A stretch of DNA of 32,063 bases from CAYJPV01 sp964396055 (lineage in GTDB: Bacteria > Acidobacteriota > Vicinamibacteria > Vicinamibacterales > JAKQTR01): positions 1 through 32,063 of the forward strand of contig CAYNDV010000039.1 of assembly GCA_964396055.1 (NCBI GenBank), written 5' to 3'. The first letter of the stretch is position 1, and the number at the start of each line of letters is the position of its first letter. A program made the position numbers and the translations under genes. The notes below the pieces were generated by a model. That model did not search any database. It saw only the letters and a list, made by a program, of their open reading frames with translations, and had not been told where the DNA came from. Shown here piece by piece: positions 24,480 to 31,983 of this stretch.

Positions 24480-26408
24480 AATATGCTTCCCCCTGGCCGT
24501 GTAGTGGGTGTGCAGCAGCTCGTGGCTCAGGTGGCTGCAGGGCCCGTCCGTGAAGAACTCGCTGTAGAGCTTCAGCACGGCGGGGTTCTCGTGTGACTTG
24601 CGGACCGCGCACTCCGCGTCCTCTTCGTAGATGGCGCGGGCCCGGGCCGCGCGGATCTCGGGCGAGGTCGGGATCGGCTGCCCGCCGCCGCCGATGCACC
24701 CGCCGGGGCAGCCCATGAACTCGATGAAGTGGCACTGGCTGAACTTGCCGCCGGCCTTGATGTCCTCCATCACCTTCTTCGCGTTCGCGGTGCCGTGGGC
24801 CACGGCCACCTTCAGGGTGGCGCCCTTCAGGAAGTCGAAGCTCGGGATCAGCGCCTTCAGGATCGGCGGCACCTCGGCGGCGACGGCCGTGACGGGGAGT
24901 TCGACGTACCGGACGCCCTCGAAGCCGCGCACGGGCACGATGTTGGCGTGCGCGAAGAGCTTCTCCACCTTCACGCCGCACACCAGCTCGATCACGGTCC
25001 GCAGCGCCGCTTCCATGACGCCTCCGGTGGCGCCGAAGATCACGCCCGAGCCGGTGGCCGTGCCGAAGGGATCGTCGAAGTCGCCCTTCGGCATGTCGGG
25101 CAGGTGGATGCCCGCTTCCTTGATCATCTGCGCCAGCTCGCGGGTGGTCAGGCCGTAGTCCACGTCCTTGAAGCCGCTGTCGGCCATCTCCGGCCGGTTG
25201 CACTCGAACTTCTTGGCCGAGCACGGCATCAACGCGACCGTGACGATGTCCTTCGGGTCGATGTTGTGGGCCTTGGCGTAGTAGGTCTTGATCACGGCGC
25301 CGAACATCTGCTGCGGGCTCTTGGCCGACGACAGGTTCGGGATGTACTCCGGGTAGAAGTGCTCGAGGTACTTCACCCAGCCCGGCGAGCAGCTCGTGAA
25401 CTGCGGGAAGGCCACCTCTTCCTTCTTGACGAGGGCCTTGTGAAGCCGCAGCAGCAGCTCGGTGCCTTCCTCGATGATGGTGAGGTCGGCCGAGAAGTTG
25501 GTGTCGAACACCTTGTCGAAGCCGGCCAGCTTCAGCGCCGTGTTCATCTGGTAGGTCATCGGCGTGCCGGGCTCGAGGCCGAAGCACTCGCCGATGCCGG
25601 CGCGCGGGCTGGGCGCCGTCTGGATCACCACGTGCTTGGTCGGATCGTCGATGGCCGCCCACACGTCGTCGGAGGTGTCGTTGGCGTGCAGGGCGCCGGT
25701 CGGGCACCGGTTGATGCACTGCCCGCAGTTGATGCAGACAACGTCGCCGAGGGGCTTGTCGAGGTAGGTCGAGATCCGCGTCTTGTTGCTGCGGCCGACG
25801 GCCTCGAGCACGCCCACTTCCTGGACGTCGATGCACGTGCGCACGCACCGCCGGCAGAGGATGCACTTGTCCATGTCCCGGATGACGGAGTAGCTCGACT
25901 CGTCTTTCGGCACCTGGGACGTGGTCACGTGCCCGAACCGGTAGAAGTCGACGCCGTACTCCTTGGCCAGGCTCTGCAGTTCGCAGTTGTTGTTGCGCTT
26001 GCAGCTGTAGCACTCGCCGTAGTGGGTCGACAGGAGCAGGTCCAGGATGTGGCGGCGCGCCTGCCGCACCTTGCGCGTATGGGTCTTCACCTTGAGCGAG
26101 CTCGTCACCGGGTAGGCGCAGGAGGCCTGCAGGGCCCGCTGGCCCTCGACCTCGACCACGCACACGCGGCAGACGCCCGCCACGCACAGGTCGGGATGGT
26201 GGCACAGCGTCGGGATCCGCACGCCGACCCGTTTCGCCGCGTCGAGGATCGTCGTCCCCATCGGCACCTTCACGTCGGTGCCGTCGATGTTGACCGTGAC
26301 TTGCCCGCCGATCATCCCGGAGACGTCGCCCGTCACGGCCACCTGCTGGATCTTCTGGCTGCTGGGGGCGCGCGACGTGTCGGCGCCGGGTCTCACTTCA
26401 CCGCTCAT
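24474..26408 (-). CDS. hydA: HydA, NAD-linked [FeFe] hydrogenase catalytic subunit
   Basis: Catalytic subunit of 644 aa, close in build to HndD. N-terminal [2Fe-2S] domain (C69, C80, C83, C97), His-Cys [4Fe-4S] site (H129, C133, C136, C142), two [4Fe-4S] clusters (C182/C185/C188/C192 and C225/C228/C231/C235), then the H-cluster domain: L1 TSCSPGW (C340, S341), L2 MPCSAKKFE (C396), L3 FMGCPGGCIGGGGQP (C567, C571), and the small-subunit-like C-terminus ending in SHELLHTHY. It reduces protons or oxidises H2, wiring electrons to HydB. Ser replaces the second L1 cysteine, which in CpI numbering is the cluster ligand. An N-terminal extension of about 33 residues precedes the ferredoxin fold. AGGTG lies upstream of the ATG. 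Last gene of its operon. Confidence 0.96.
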   Translation of the reverse strand: MSGEVRPGADTSRAPSSQKIQQVAVTGDVSGMIGGQVTVNIDGTDVKVPMGTTILDAAKRVGVRIPTLCHHPDLCVAGVCRVCVVEVEGQRALQASCAYPVTSSLKVKTHTRKVRQARRHILDLLLSTHYGECYSCKRNNNCELQSLAKEYGVDFYRFGHVTTSQVPKDESSYSVIRDMDKCILCRRCVRTCIDVQEVGVLEAVGRSNKTRISTYLDKPLGDVVCINCGQCINRCPTGALHANDTSDDVWAAIDDPTKHVVIQTAPSPRAGIGECFGLEPGTPMTYQMNTALKLAGFDKVFDTNFSADLTIIEEGTELLLRLHKALVKKEEVAFPQFTSCSPGWVKYLEHFYPEYIPNLSSAKSPQQMFGAVIKTYYAKAHNIDPKDIVTVALMPCSAKKFECNRPEMADSGFKDVDYGLTTRELAQMIKEAGIHLPDMPKGDFDDPFGTATGSGVIFGATGGVMEAALRTVIELVCGVKVEKLFAHANIVPVRGFEGVRYVELPVTAVAAEVPPILKALIPSFDFLKGATLKVAVAHGTANAKKVMEDIKAGGKFSQCHFIEFMGCPGGCIGGGGQPIPTSPEIRAARARAIYEEDAECAVRKSHENPAVLKLYSEFFTDGPCSHLSHELLHTHYTARGKHIG

Positions 26409-26441
26409 ATGACACCTCGAAGGGGAACCGCCGGGAGGCCG

Positions 26442-27644
26442 TTACGCCACCACCGTCCGCCCCAGAATCTCGTCCTGGAAATGCCTCACGATCGACACGA
26501 ACGCGTTCGGGCTCGACTGGCCCAGGCCGCACTTCGAGGCCAGCTGCATCGTCTCGCACAGGGACAGCAGTTCGCGGAGGTACGTGGTCGAACAGGTCCC
26601 CTGCTCCAGCTTCTCGATGCCCTCGAGCAACTTCGCGTTGCCCGCCCGGCACGGCGTGCACTGGCCGCACGACTCCTCGACGAAGAACTCCATGAAGTTC
26701 TTCGCCACGTGCAGCATGTCGCGGCCGGGGCCGAACACGATGATCGACCCGCCCGTCGCGACGTCCTCGAAGGCGATCCGCCGGCCGAATTCCGAGGCCG
26801 GCAGGCAGGTGCCGGAAGCGCCGCCGATCTGGACGGCCTTGGCGTTGCGCCCGCCCACCTTCTCGAGCAGGTCCGCCACCGTGACGCCGAGGGGGAACTC
26901 GTACACGCCAGGCCGGTCGCAGTCGCCGGAGATGCTGAACAGCTTGAAGCCCGCGGACTTGTCGGTGCCGAACGACTTGAACCAGGCCGCGCCCTTGGCC
27001 AGGATGGCGGTCACCAGCGCCAGCGTTTCAACGTTGTTCACCACGGTGGGCTGCTTGAGGAAGCCGGTGTCCACCGGGAACGGCGGGCGGTTGCGTGGCT
27101 CGCCCCGGTGCCCCTCGAGCGACTCGATCAGGGCGGTCTCCTCGCCGCACACATACGCGCCGGCACCCATGCGGATCTCGATGTCGAAGTCGAAGCCGTC
27201 CACGCCGCAGATGCCTCGGCCGAGCAGGCCGGCCTTGCGCCGCTCGTAGAGCACCTCGTCGAGATGCTGGCGCAGGTACAGGTACTCGCCGCGCAGGTAC
27301 AGGATGCCCCTGTCAGCGCCGATCGCCCGCGCGGCAATCGTCATGCCTTCGAACACCAGGTCGGCGTAGTCGAGCAGGAGCACCCGGTCCTTGAAGGTGC
27401 CGGGCTCGCCTTCGTCGGCATTGCAGACCACGTACTTGTGCTGGCCCTCGGCCACGCGCGCCGCCGCCGCCAGGTTCCACTTCGTGCCGGTCGGGAACCC
27501 CGCGCCGCCGCGGCCGCGCAGATTCGAGGCCGAGACCTCGCCGATGATGCCGGACCGCGTCATCTTCAGCGCCGCCGCCAGGGCCGTGCCGGGCTCGACC
27601 GTGTCGAAGGTGAGCGGCGTTCGTTTGCTGTCGATCGGATACAT
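26442..27644 (-). CDS. hydB: HydB, NuoF-like NADH/FMN subunit
   Basis: NAD(H)-binding flavoprotein subunit of 400 aa. GRGGAGFPTGTKW (44-56) and CNADEGEPGTFKDR bind FMN and NADH, GAGAYVCGEETALIESLEG completes the nucleotide site, and ESCGQCTPCR (C326, C329, C332) plus C372 bind the [4Fe-4S] cluster next to FMN. Unlike HndC or T. maritima HydB it has neither the N-terminal thioredoxin-like [2Fe-2S] domain nor the C-terminal double [4Fe-4S] domain, so it is a minimal NuoF. GGAGGAG about 7 nt before the ATG at 27644 fixes the start; the longer frame lies inside hydC. It lies 33 nt upstream of hydA. It should pass electrons between NAD(H) and HydA. Confidence 0.94.
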   Translation of the reverse strand: MYPIDSKRTPLTFDTVEPGTALAAALKMTRSGIIGEVSASNLRGRGGAGFPTGTKWNLAAAARVAEGQHKYVVCNADEGEPGTFKDRVLLLDYADLVFEGMTIAARAIGADRGILYLRGEYLYLRQHLDEVLYERRKAGLLGRGICGVDGFDFDIEIRMGAGAYVCGEETALIESLEGHRGEPRNRPPFPVDTGFLKQPTVVNNVETLALVTAILAKGAAWFKSFGTDKSAGFKLFSISGDCDRPGVYEFPLGVTVADLLEKVGGRNAKAVQIGGASGTCLPASEFGRRIAFEDVATGGSIIVFGPGRDMLHVAKNFMEFFVEESCGQCTPCRAGNAKLLEGIEKLEQGTCSTTYLRELLSLCETMQLASKCGLGQSSPNAFVSIVRHFQDEILGRTVVA

Positions 27645-27660
27645 GTCTCGCTCCTCCGCC

Positions 27661-28173
27661 CTAGGCGTGCGCCGGCTGGGCCGCGTGGGCCCCGAAGACC
27701 CGGCGGCAGTCCTCGATGATCTGGTGCACCTGGTCGGGCGTGACCTTCGTGTACACGCGGTCGTTGACGAGCAGGGCCGGGCCCTGGTCGCACATGCCGA
27801 GGCAGCTGGCCCACTCGAGGCTGAAGCGCCCGTCGGGCGTCGTCTCACCGAAGCGGATGCCCAGCTCGTTCTCGAGCTGGCGCGCCAGGCGCGCCTTGCC
27901 GGCGAGGTCGCACGAAATCGTCTGGCAGAGCCGGATCTGGAAGCGGCCCTTCGCCTCGTGGTGCAGGAACGCGTAGAACGTCACGACGCCGTAGACCTCG
28001 GCCGGGTGGATGCCCAGTTCGTCGGCGATGACCTGCATCGCGAAGTCGGACACGTGGGTGTACTTGCGCTGCACGTCCTGCAGGATGGGCATCAGCGACG
28101 CGCGCGCGCGCCCGTACCGGGCCACGAGCGCCTGGATGTCCTCCTGCACCTTCTGCTGCTGGTTCACAAGCAT
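27661..28173 (-). CDS. hydC: HydC, NuoE-like [2Fe-2S] subunit
   Basis: Thioredoxin-fold [2Fe-2S] subunit of 170 aa with all four ligands: C83 and C88 (LCQTISCD), C124 and C128 (CLGMCDQGPALLVN). The N-terminal helical part (SLMPILQDVQRKYTHVS, GIHPAEVYGVVTFYAFLH) is typical of NuoE/HndA. It completes a three-subunit hydrogenase with HydB and HydA; no separate HndB-like subunit is encoded nearby. GGGAG about 7 nt upstream supports the ATG. It lies 11 nt downstream of a response regulator gene and 16 nt before hydB. Confidence 0.95.
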   Translation of the reverse strand: MLVNQQQKVQEDIQALVARYGRARASLMPILQDVQRKYTHVSDFAMQVIADELGIHPAEVYGVVTFYAFLHHEAKGRFQIRLCQTISCDLAGKARLARQLENELGIRFGETTPDGRFSLEWASCLGMCDQGPALLVNDRVYTKVTPDQVHQIIEDCRRVFGAHAAQPAHA

Positions 28174-28184
28174 GGTCCGTCTCC

Positions 28185-28556
28185 CTACTTCTTCAGCAAC
28201 TCGGCCACCTTCGCCACGAGATCCTCCGGTCTGACCGGCTTCTCGAAGAAGGCGTCGACGGGCACCAGGTCATCGTCGCTCCCGAAGCTCATCCCGGTGA
28301 CCTTGCCCACGCTGGTCAGCATCAGGATCGGCAGCGTGCAACCCTCCCGGCGCAGTTCCTGCGCCATCGCGATGCCGTCGTCCGGTTGCTCCATCATCAC
28401 GTCGAGCACCATCAGGTCCGGCTTGAAGGCGTCGAGCGCCTTCCTGCCCTCGGCCCGGTTGGCCGCTGCCTGCACCTCGTGCCCCGCCTTCTTGAGGAAC
28501 AGCGAGACCGCAAAGGTGATGTCCGGGTCGTCGTCTACTACGAGGATTCTGGCCAT
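28185..28556 (-). CDS. Single-domain response regulator in the hyd operon
   Basis: Stand-alone receiver of 123 aa: DDD at 8-10, acceptor D52 in VLDVMMEQPDDG, switch Thr in LTSVGK and Lys in FEKPVRPEDL. The loop before the Lys is expanded (SFGSDDDLVPVDAFF) as in the regulators at 2089 and 30778. I chose ATG 28556 for AGGGAG 8 nt upstream and the immediate receiver start. It is the first gene of the hydCBA operon, 11 nt from hydC. With no DNA-binding domain it could contact the hydrogenase or another kinase; I cannot tell which. Confidence 0.92.
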   Translation of the reverse strand: MARILVVDDDPDITFAVSLFLKKAGHEVQAAANRAEGRKALDAFKPDLMVLDVMMEQPDDGIAMAQELRREGCTLPILMLTSVGKVTGMSFGSDDDLVPVDAFFEKPVRPEDLVAKVAELLKK

Positions 28557-28810
28557 GGACGCGCTCCCTGTCGTTGTCGGCTTCGGTCGATCCACACACG
28601 CCCGCGCGCGGTGGCGCCGTCGTCCGTCGGTCAACTGGCCGGTACCCGCCCCGGGGCGCCGGGCGCGGATGGCATACCTGTGCAGGGAAGGACGGCAGGC
28701 GCGTCAGCGCGGAGAGAACGAAAGGCTCGTGCTGGGATTCCTAACCGGGGGCCCGGTGGCCTGAAGGTGCCGCGAAGAGGCTGGCCGCGACGCCGTCCTG
28801 ACCGTTTCAG

Positions 28811-28840
28811 ATTGTAACCGGGGCGCGCCAGCTGTGACAA
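28811..28840 (-). promoter_or_regulatory. Promoter of the hydrogenase operon
   Basis: On the minus strand: TTGTCA (28840-28835), an 18-nt spacer, TACAAT (28816-28811), predicting a start near 28804. Its -35 box lies inside the 26-bp palindrome, so regulator binding would directly affect polymerase. Confidence 0.6.
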
Positions 28841-28853
28841 GTGTCACAGCTGG
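28828..28853. promoter_or_regulatory. 26-bp palindromic operator, CRP-like
   Basis: Perfect inverted repeat with 12-bp arms CCAGCTGTGACA and TGTCACAGCTGG and a 2-nt centre (AG). The core TGTGACAAGTGTCACA matches the CRP consensus TGTGA-N6-TCACA exactly. The centre lies about 37 nt before the predicted transcription start of the hydrogenase operon. It could also be a hairpin after the upstream kinase gene, but there is no T-run. Confidence 0.7.
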
Positions 28854-28922
28854 CTTGCCGTGTGCGTCGTGCGCGCCGCCTTCGCCGCGCATCCTCCGTG
28901 GGTCATGTCAGCTAAGTGATAG

Positions 28923-30755
28923 TCAGGACACGACTTGACTATGATCGAGCTCGACCGTCATGACGGTGCCCTTCCCCTCATCGCTCGTCACCGTGATGCG
29001 TCCGCCGTACCGTTCTACTAGGAGTTTGACAATCGACAGCCCCAGCCCCGTCCCGGACTCCTCCACGGCCTTGGCGTTCGACGCGCGATAGAACTCCTTG
29101 AACAGGTTCGGCAGGGCGTCGGCCGGGATGCCGATGCCCGTGTCCTCCACCTCCAGCCGCACCAGGTGGCCGGCCCGCGCCAGCCGGACGGTGACGCCGC
29201 CCTCACGGGTGTACTTGACGGCGTTGCTCACGAGGTTGACGAGGATCCGTTCCACGTCCGCGGGATCGCACCACACGTGCGTGTCCTCGGCCGTGCGGTC
29301 CAGCGCGAGCCCGATCCCCTTCCCGGCGGCCACGACGCGAAACCGTTCGACCACCTCGAGCAGCATCGCCCCGAGGTCCACCGCGCGGCGCTGCACGGCC
29401 ACCATGTCGGCCTTGCCCGCCGCCAGGTCCAGCAGGTCGTCGATGAGCGCGTGCAGCGACGCCAGCCGGCGCTGGGCCCGGGCCACCACCTCGGCCTGGT
29501 CGGGCGAGAGCGGCCCGACGTACCCGCCGGCGAGGGTCATCAGCAGGCTTTCCGTCACCCGCACCGGCGATCGCAGTTCGTGCGTCGTCATGCGCAGGAA
29601 ACGGGACTTGTCGCGGTCGAGGTCGGCCAGGATCTTGTAGGCCTTGGCGTTGTCGATGGCCACCGCGCCATGCGCCGCCACGGCCTGGAGGTAGGCGATG
29701 TCCTCCGGCGTGAAGCTGTGGCCGGGAGCGCCGTAGGCCCGCAGCACGCCCATCGGACCGCTCCGGCCGGCAATGGCCACGCTCAGCATCGAGGCGATGC
29801 CCTCGTCGCGGACCAGTTCCTGGTGCCAGATCCGTTCGTCTGCGAATACGTCGGGAACGGCCACGACCCCCTCGCGCAGCGTGTCCTGATCCAGGACCGA
29901 TCGCGCCAGCTCGGCCGGCACCTCGTCGCGGTAGGCGTCGCTGAGGCCCCAGCTGGCGGCAAACTCCACCTGCGATCGCGAGGTGTCGATGAGGCGGATG
30001 GCGGCGGCACGGCAGCCCAGCACCCGCGCCGCCGCTTCGACGATGCGATCGAGCACGGCCGCAATCTCGAGGCTGGACGACACGTCGCGCACGCCGTCGT
30101 AGAGGCCGCCGAGTTCGGTTTCGCGCCGGCGCAGGCGGCCCGCGATGGTCATGCAGCAGTACGCCATCACGTAACAGGCCATCGTGAAGAACGCGACGAC
30201 GGCCGTGACGAACAGCGGATCGCGGTACCGGGCCGGCTGGATGACGGCCACGTGGGGCAGCACCTCGATGTACTCGAGCACCGCGACGCCGGCTACCAGC
30301 AGGGGCGCGGCCGTCACGTACAGGAAACCGTGGTGGTGCGGCAGCAGCAGCGACGCGACCGTGATGTGGAACAGGAAGAAGAAGATGGCCGGGCTCTCTG
30401 CGCCCCCCGACAGCGCGATGAGGGCGGTCATCGCCATCCAGTCGGCGCCGATCTGCACGCGGGTGAAGAGTTCGAAGGGCCGCGCGTCACCGGGATCCGA
30501 GCGCGACAGCCAGTGCTGCACCCACAGGAAGACCGCGTTGTAGAGCAGGATGGCGGTCCCGGTGGCAACCAGCAGCCTGGCCGGCAGGGCGACGCGGAAC
30601 AGGCCGGTGGCCAGCGCGGTAGCCGCCAGCACGGCGCCGCCGGCGAGCCAGCGCAGGGAGATCAGCCAGCTCAGGCTGTTGACCAGTTCCTGCTCGACCA
30701 GCGACGGGCGGCGGTGATGGACCACGGCCGGCCCGGGAGACGATTCGGGCAACAT
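28923..30755 (-). CDS. Membrane GAF histidine kinase
   Basis: Sensor kinase of 610 aa. Six hydrophobic helices span about 30-215, with a His cluster (LLPHHHGF) between helices 4 and 5. A GAF domain (about 235-380, ELGGLYDGVRDVSSSLE to AVAIDNAKAY) leads to HisKA with MTTHELRSPV (H392), a long dimerisation helix pair and an ATPase domain (LVNLVSNAVKYT, DTGIGIP, GTGLGLSIVKLL). GGGAG lies 9 nt upstream of the ATG. It follows the response regulator at 30778 by 22 nt and precedes the hydrogenase promoter, so it is the likely kinase for the regulators around it. The membrane part may sense a quinone or redox signal; that is inference. Confidence 0.92.
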   Translation of the reverse strand: MLPESSPGPAVVHHRRPSLVEQELVNSLSWLISLRWLAGGAVLAATALATGLFRVALPARLLVATGTAILLYNAVFLWVQHWLSRSDPGDARPFELFTRVQIGADWMAMTALIALSGGAESPAIFFFLFHITVASLLLPHHHGFLYVTAAPLLVAGVAVLEYIEVLPHVAVIQPARYRDPLFVTAVVAFFTMACYVMAYCCMTIAGRLRRRETELGGLYDGVRDVSSSLEIAAVLDRIVEAAARVLGCRAAAIRLIDTSRSQVEFAASWGLSDAYRDEVPAELARSVLDQDTLREGVVAVPDVFADERIWHQELVRDEGIASMLSVAIAGRSGPMGVLRAYGAPGHSFTPEDIAYLQAVAAHGAVAIDNAKAYKILADLDRDKSRFLRMTTHELRSPVRVTESLLMTLAGGYVGPLSPDQAEVVARAQRRLASLHALIDDLLDLAAGKADMVAVQRRAVDLGAMLLEVVERFRVVAAGKGIGLALDRTAEDTHVWCDPADVERILVNLVSNAVKYTREGGVTVRLARAGHLVRLEVEDTGIGIPADALPNLFKEFYRASNAKAVEESGTGLGLSIVKLLVERYGGRITVTSDEGKGTVMTVELDHSQVVS

Positions 30756-30777
30756 GGCGAGGGGCTCCCGGCTCGGT

Positions 30778-31203
30778 TCAGTGCGTGAAGGTCCAGGCCC
30801 CGGCCAGGGTGCGGACGATCGACACCAGGTCCTCGGGCTTCACCGGCTTGTCGACGAACCGGTCCACGGGCAGCCACTGCTTGTCACGGTCGCGATCCGA
30901 GAAGCGGACAAACGACCCGATGGCTTCGTTCTCGGTGTTGACCGACGTCAGCATCAGCAGGGGGATGTCGCGGGTGCGCGGATCCTCACGCAGCCGACGC
31001 GCCAGGGCGAAGCCCTCGGTGGGCGTGTCCATCATGACGTCGAGGACGGCCACGTCGACGTGATTCGCCGCGGCGGTGTCGAAGCCCTCCCGGCCGTTCT
31101 CGGCCGTCAGCACGTTGAAGCCGGCCCGTTCCAGCGTCATCCGGTTGATGTCGATCAGGTCGAAGTCATCGTCCACCAGGAGCACGGTCTTCTTGTCGTT
31201 CAT
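30778..31203 (-). CDS. Single-domain response regulator, extended-loop type
   Basis: Stand-alone receiver of 141 aa: DDD at 11-13, acceptor D55 in VLDVMMDTPTEGF, Thr in LTSVNTEN and Lys in VDKPVKPEDL. The loop between Thr and Lys has about 15 extra residues (IGSFVRFSDRDRDKQWLPVDRF). From memory, receivers with the DTPTEGF and WLPVDxFxxKP blocks are common beside NuoE/NuoF-type hydrogenase genes in anaerobes. GGAGAG lies about 6 nt before the ATG. It is placed between the quinone reductase gene (17 nt) and the GAF kinase (22 nt), forming one operon. Confidence 0.92.
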   Translation of the reverse strand: MNDKKTVLLVDDDFDLIDINRMTLERAGFNVLTAENGREGFDTAAANHVDVAVLDVMMDTPTEGFALARRLREDPRTRDIPLLMLTSVNTENEAIGSFVRFSDRDRDKQWLPVDRFVDKPVKPEDLVSIVRTLAGAWTFTH

Positions 31204-31220
31204 AGTCACTCTCCGTCGTT

Positions 31221-31820
31221 TCAAGACCTGACCCCGAAATACTCGTCCATGGCGGCCACGACCTCGTCCAGCCACCGCCGGCGCTGCTCCGGGGTGCTGA
31301 CGATCACCGGCGAGAAGTCCCACTTCCGGGTCCGCGGCACGCCGCACAGGCCGAACACCACCTTGAGCCAGTGGGTCTCGAGCGGATCCCCGAACAGCGC
31401 CACCTCCTTTTCGTGAGGAGTGTTCGCCGTGGTGAACACGAGTCCCACCTGCGCCTTCAGCAGCCCCACCGGCCGGGCACCGCCCTGGCCATCCGGCACG
31501 AAGTTGTACGCCCGGCCCGCCCGCAGCACCCGGTCCACCCAGCCGCGCAGGATCGCCGGCGGCGCGCTCCAGTAGTTCGGGTGAATGACGATGAGGCCGT
31601 CGGCCTCGCCGATCTCCCGGCAATGCGCCTCGATGGCCGGGGGCAGCACGGCGTCGCGGGCCAGTTCCGCCGCGGTGAAGACGGGATCGAACCCCTCGCG
31701 GTACAGATCGTGGAACGCCACCTCGTGGCCGCGCGCCTGCAACGCCGCGATCGCCGTATCGGCAATCGCGTGGTTGAAGCTGCCGTGCGCCGGGTGGCCG
31801 AGAATAATCGACACTCGCAT
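31221..31820 (-). CDS. Flavodoxin-fold NAD(P)H:quinone reductase, KefF/MdaB-like
   Basis: Soluble FMN or FAD oxidoreductase of 199 aa (Flavodoxin_2 family). The phosphate-binding start is VSIILGHPAHGSFNHAIA, followed by ADGLIVIHPNYWSAPPAIL and GWVDRVLRAGRAYNF, all typical of KefF/NQO relatives, and a late FTTANTPHEKEVALFGDP. It would transfer two electrons from NAD(P)H to quinones or similar acceptors. It is the first gene of an operon with the response regulator and GAF kinase beside the hydrogenase. No strong ribosome site is visible before the ATG. Confidence 0.9.
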   Translation of the reverse strand: MRVSIILGHPAHGSFNHAIADTAIAALQARGHEVAFHDLYREGFDPVFTAAELARDAVLPPAIEAHCREIGEADGLIVIHPNYWSAPPAILRGWVDRVLRAGRAYNFVPDGQGGARPVGLLKAQVGLVFTTANTPHEKEVALFGDPLETHWLKVVFGLCGVPRTRKWDFSPVIVSTPEQRRRWLDEVVAAMDEYFGVRS

Positions 31821-31926
31821 AGAGTCGTGACCGTTGGATGCCGGGGCCGGAGTCGAACCAACTGCGCGGAGGTGCGTGGGCGCGCACTGGAGGGCGGGAT
31901 CGGGCGCGCGGGACCATCATACTAGG

Positions 31927-31968
31927 GGCTGGAGGCTAGAGGCTAGAGGCTAGAGGCATGGGGCTCGA
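31927..31968. repeat. Heptamer tandem repeat (GGCTAGA)
   Basis: Six units: GGCTGGA, three GGCTAGA, GGCATGG and GGCTCGA. It is the reverse complement of the CCTCTAG array at 24436-24479, so the hydrogenase locus is bracketed by inverted copies of one heptamer family. Confidence 0.9.
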
Positions 31969-31983
31969 GGCGTAGGGTTCGTC

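Larger units (their letters stand above)
28557..28922. other. 366-nt spacer upstream of the hydrogenase operon
   Basis: No convincing gene. The left two thirds is GC-rich and would be the untranslated leader of the regulator-hydCBA transcript (about 250 nt from the predicted start near 28804); I see no riboswitch I can name. The right third holds the promoter and palindrome listed separately. The short open frames across it have no ribosome site or protein-like composition. Confidence 0.6.

Noticed and set aside
28828..28853. The palindrome considered as an intrinsic terminator for the GAF kinase gene.
   Set aside because: No T-run follows on the minus strand, and it overlaps a good promoter reading in the same direction, so an operator is more likely.
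28919..28942. Inverted repeat ATAGTCA / TGACTAT around the stop of the GAF kinase.
   Set aside because: Only 7 A/T-rich pairs with a 10-nt loop and no T-run. It is too weak to call a terminator.
31830..31915. T-arm-like sequence on the minus strand (GTTGGTTCGACTCCGGC followed by CCCGGCATCCA), hinting at a tRNA or tmRNA 3' end.
   Set aside because: A T stem can be drawn, but no matching 5' acceptor strand (TGCCGGG), D arm or anticodon arm is found within tRNA distance. A tmRNA would need a 5' end outside the window and lacks the typical sequence before the T arm.
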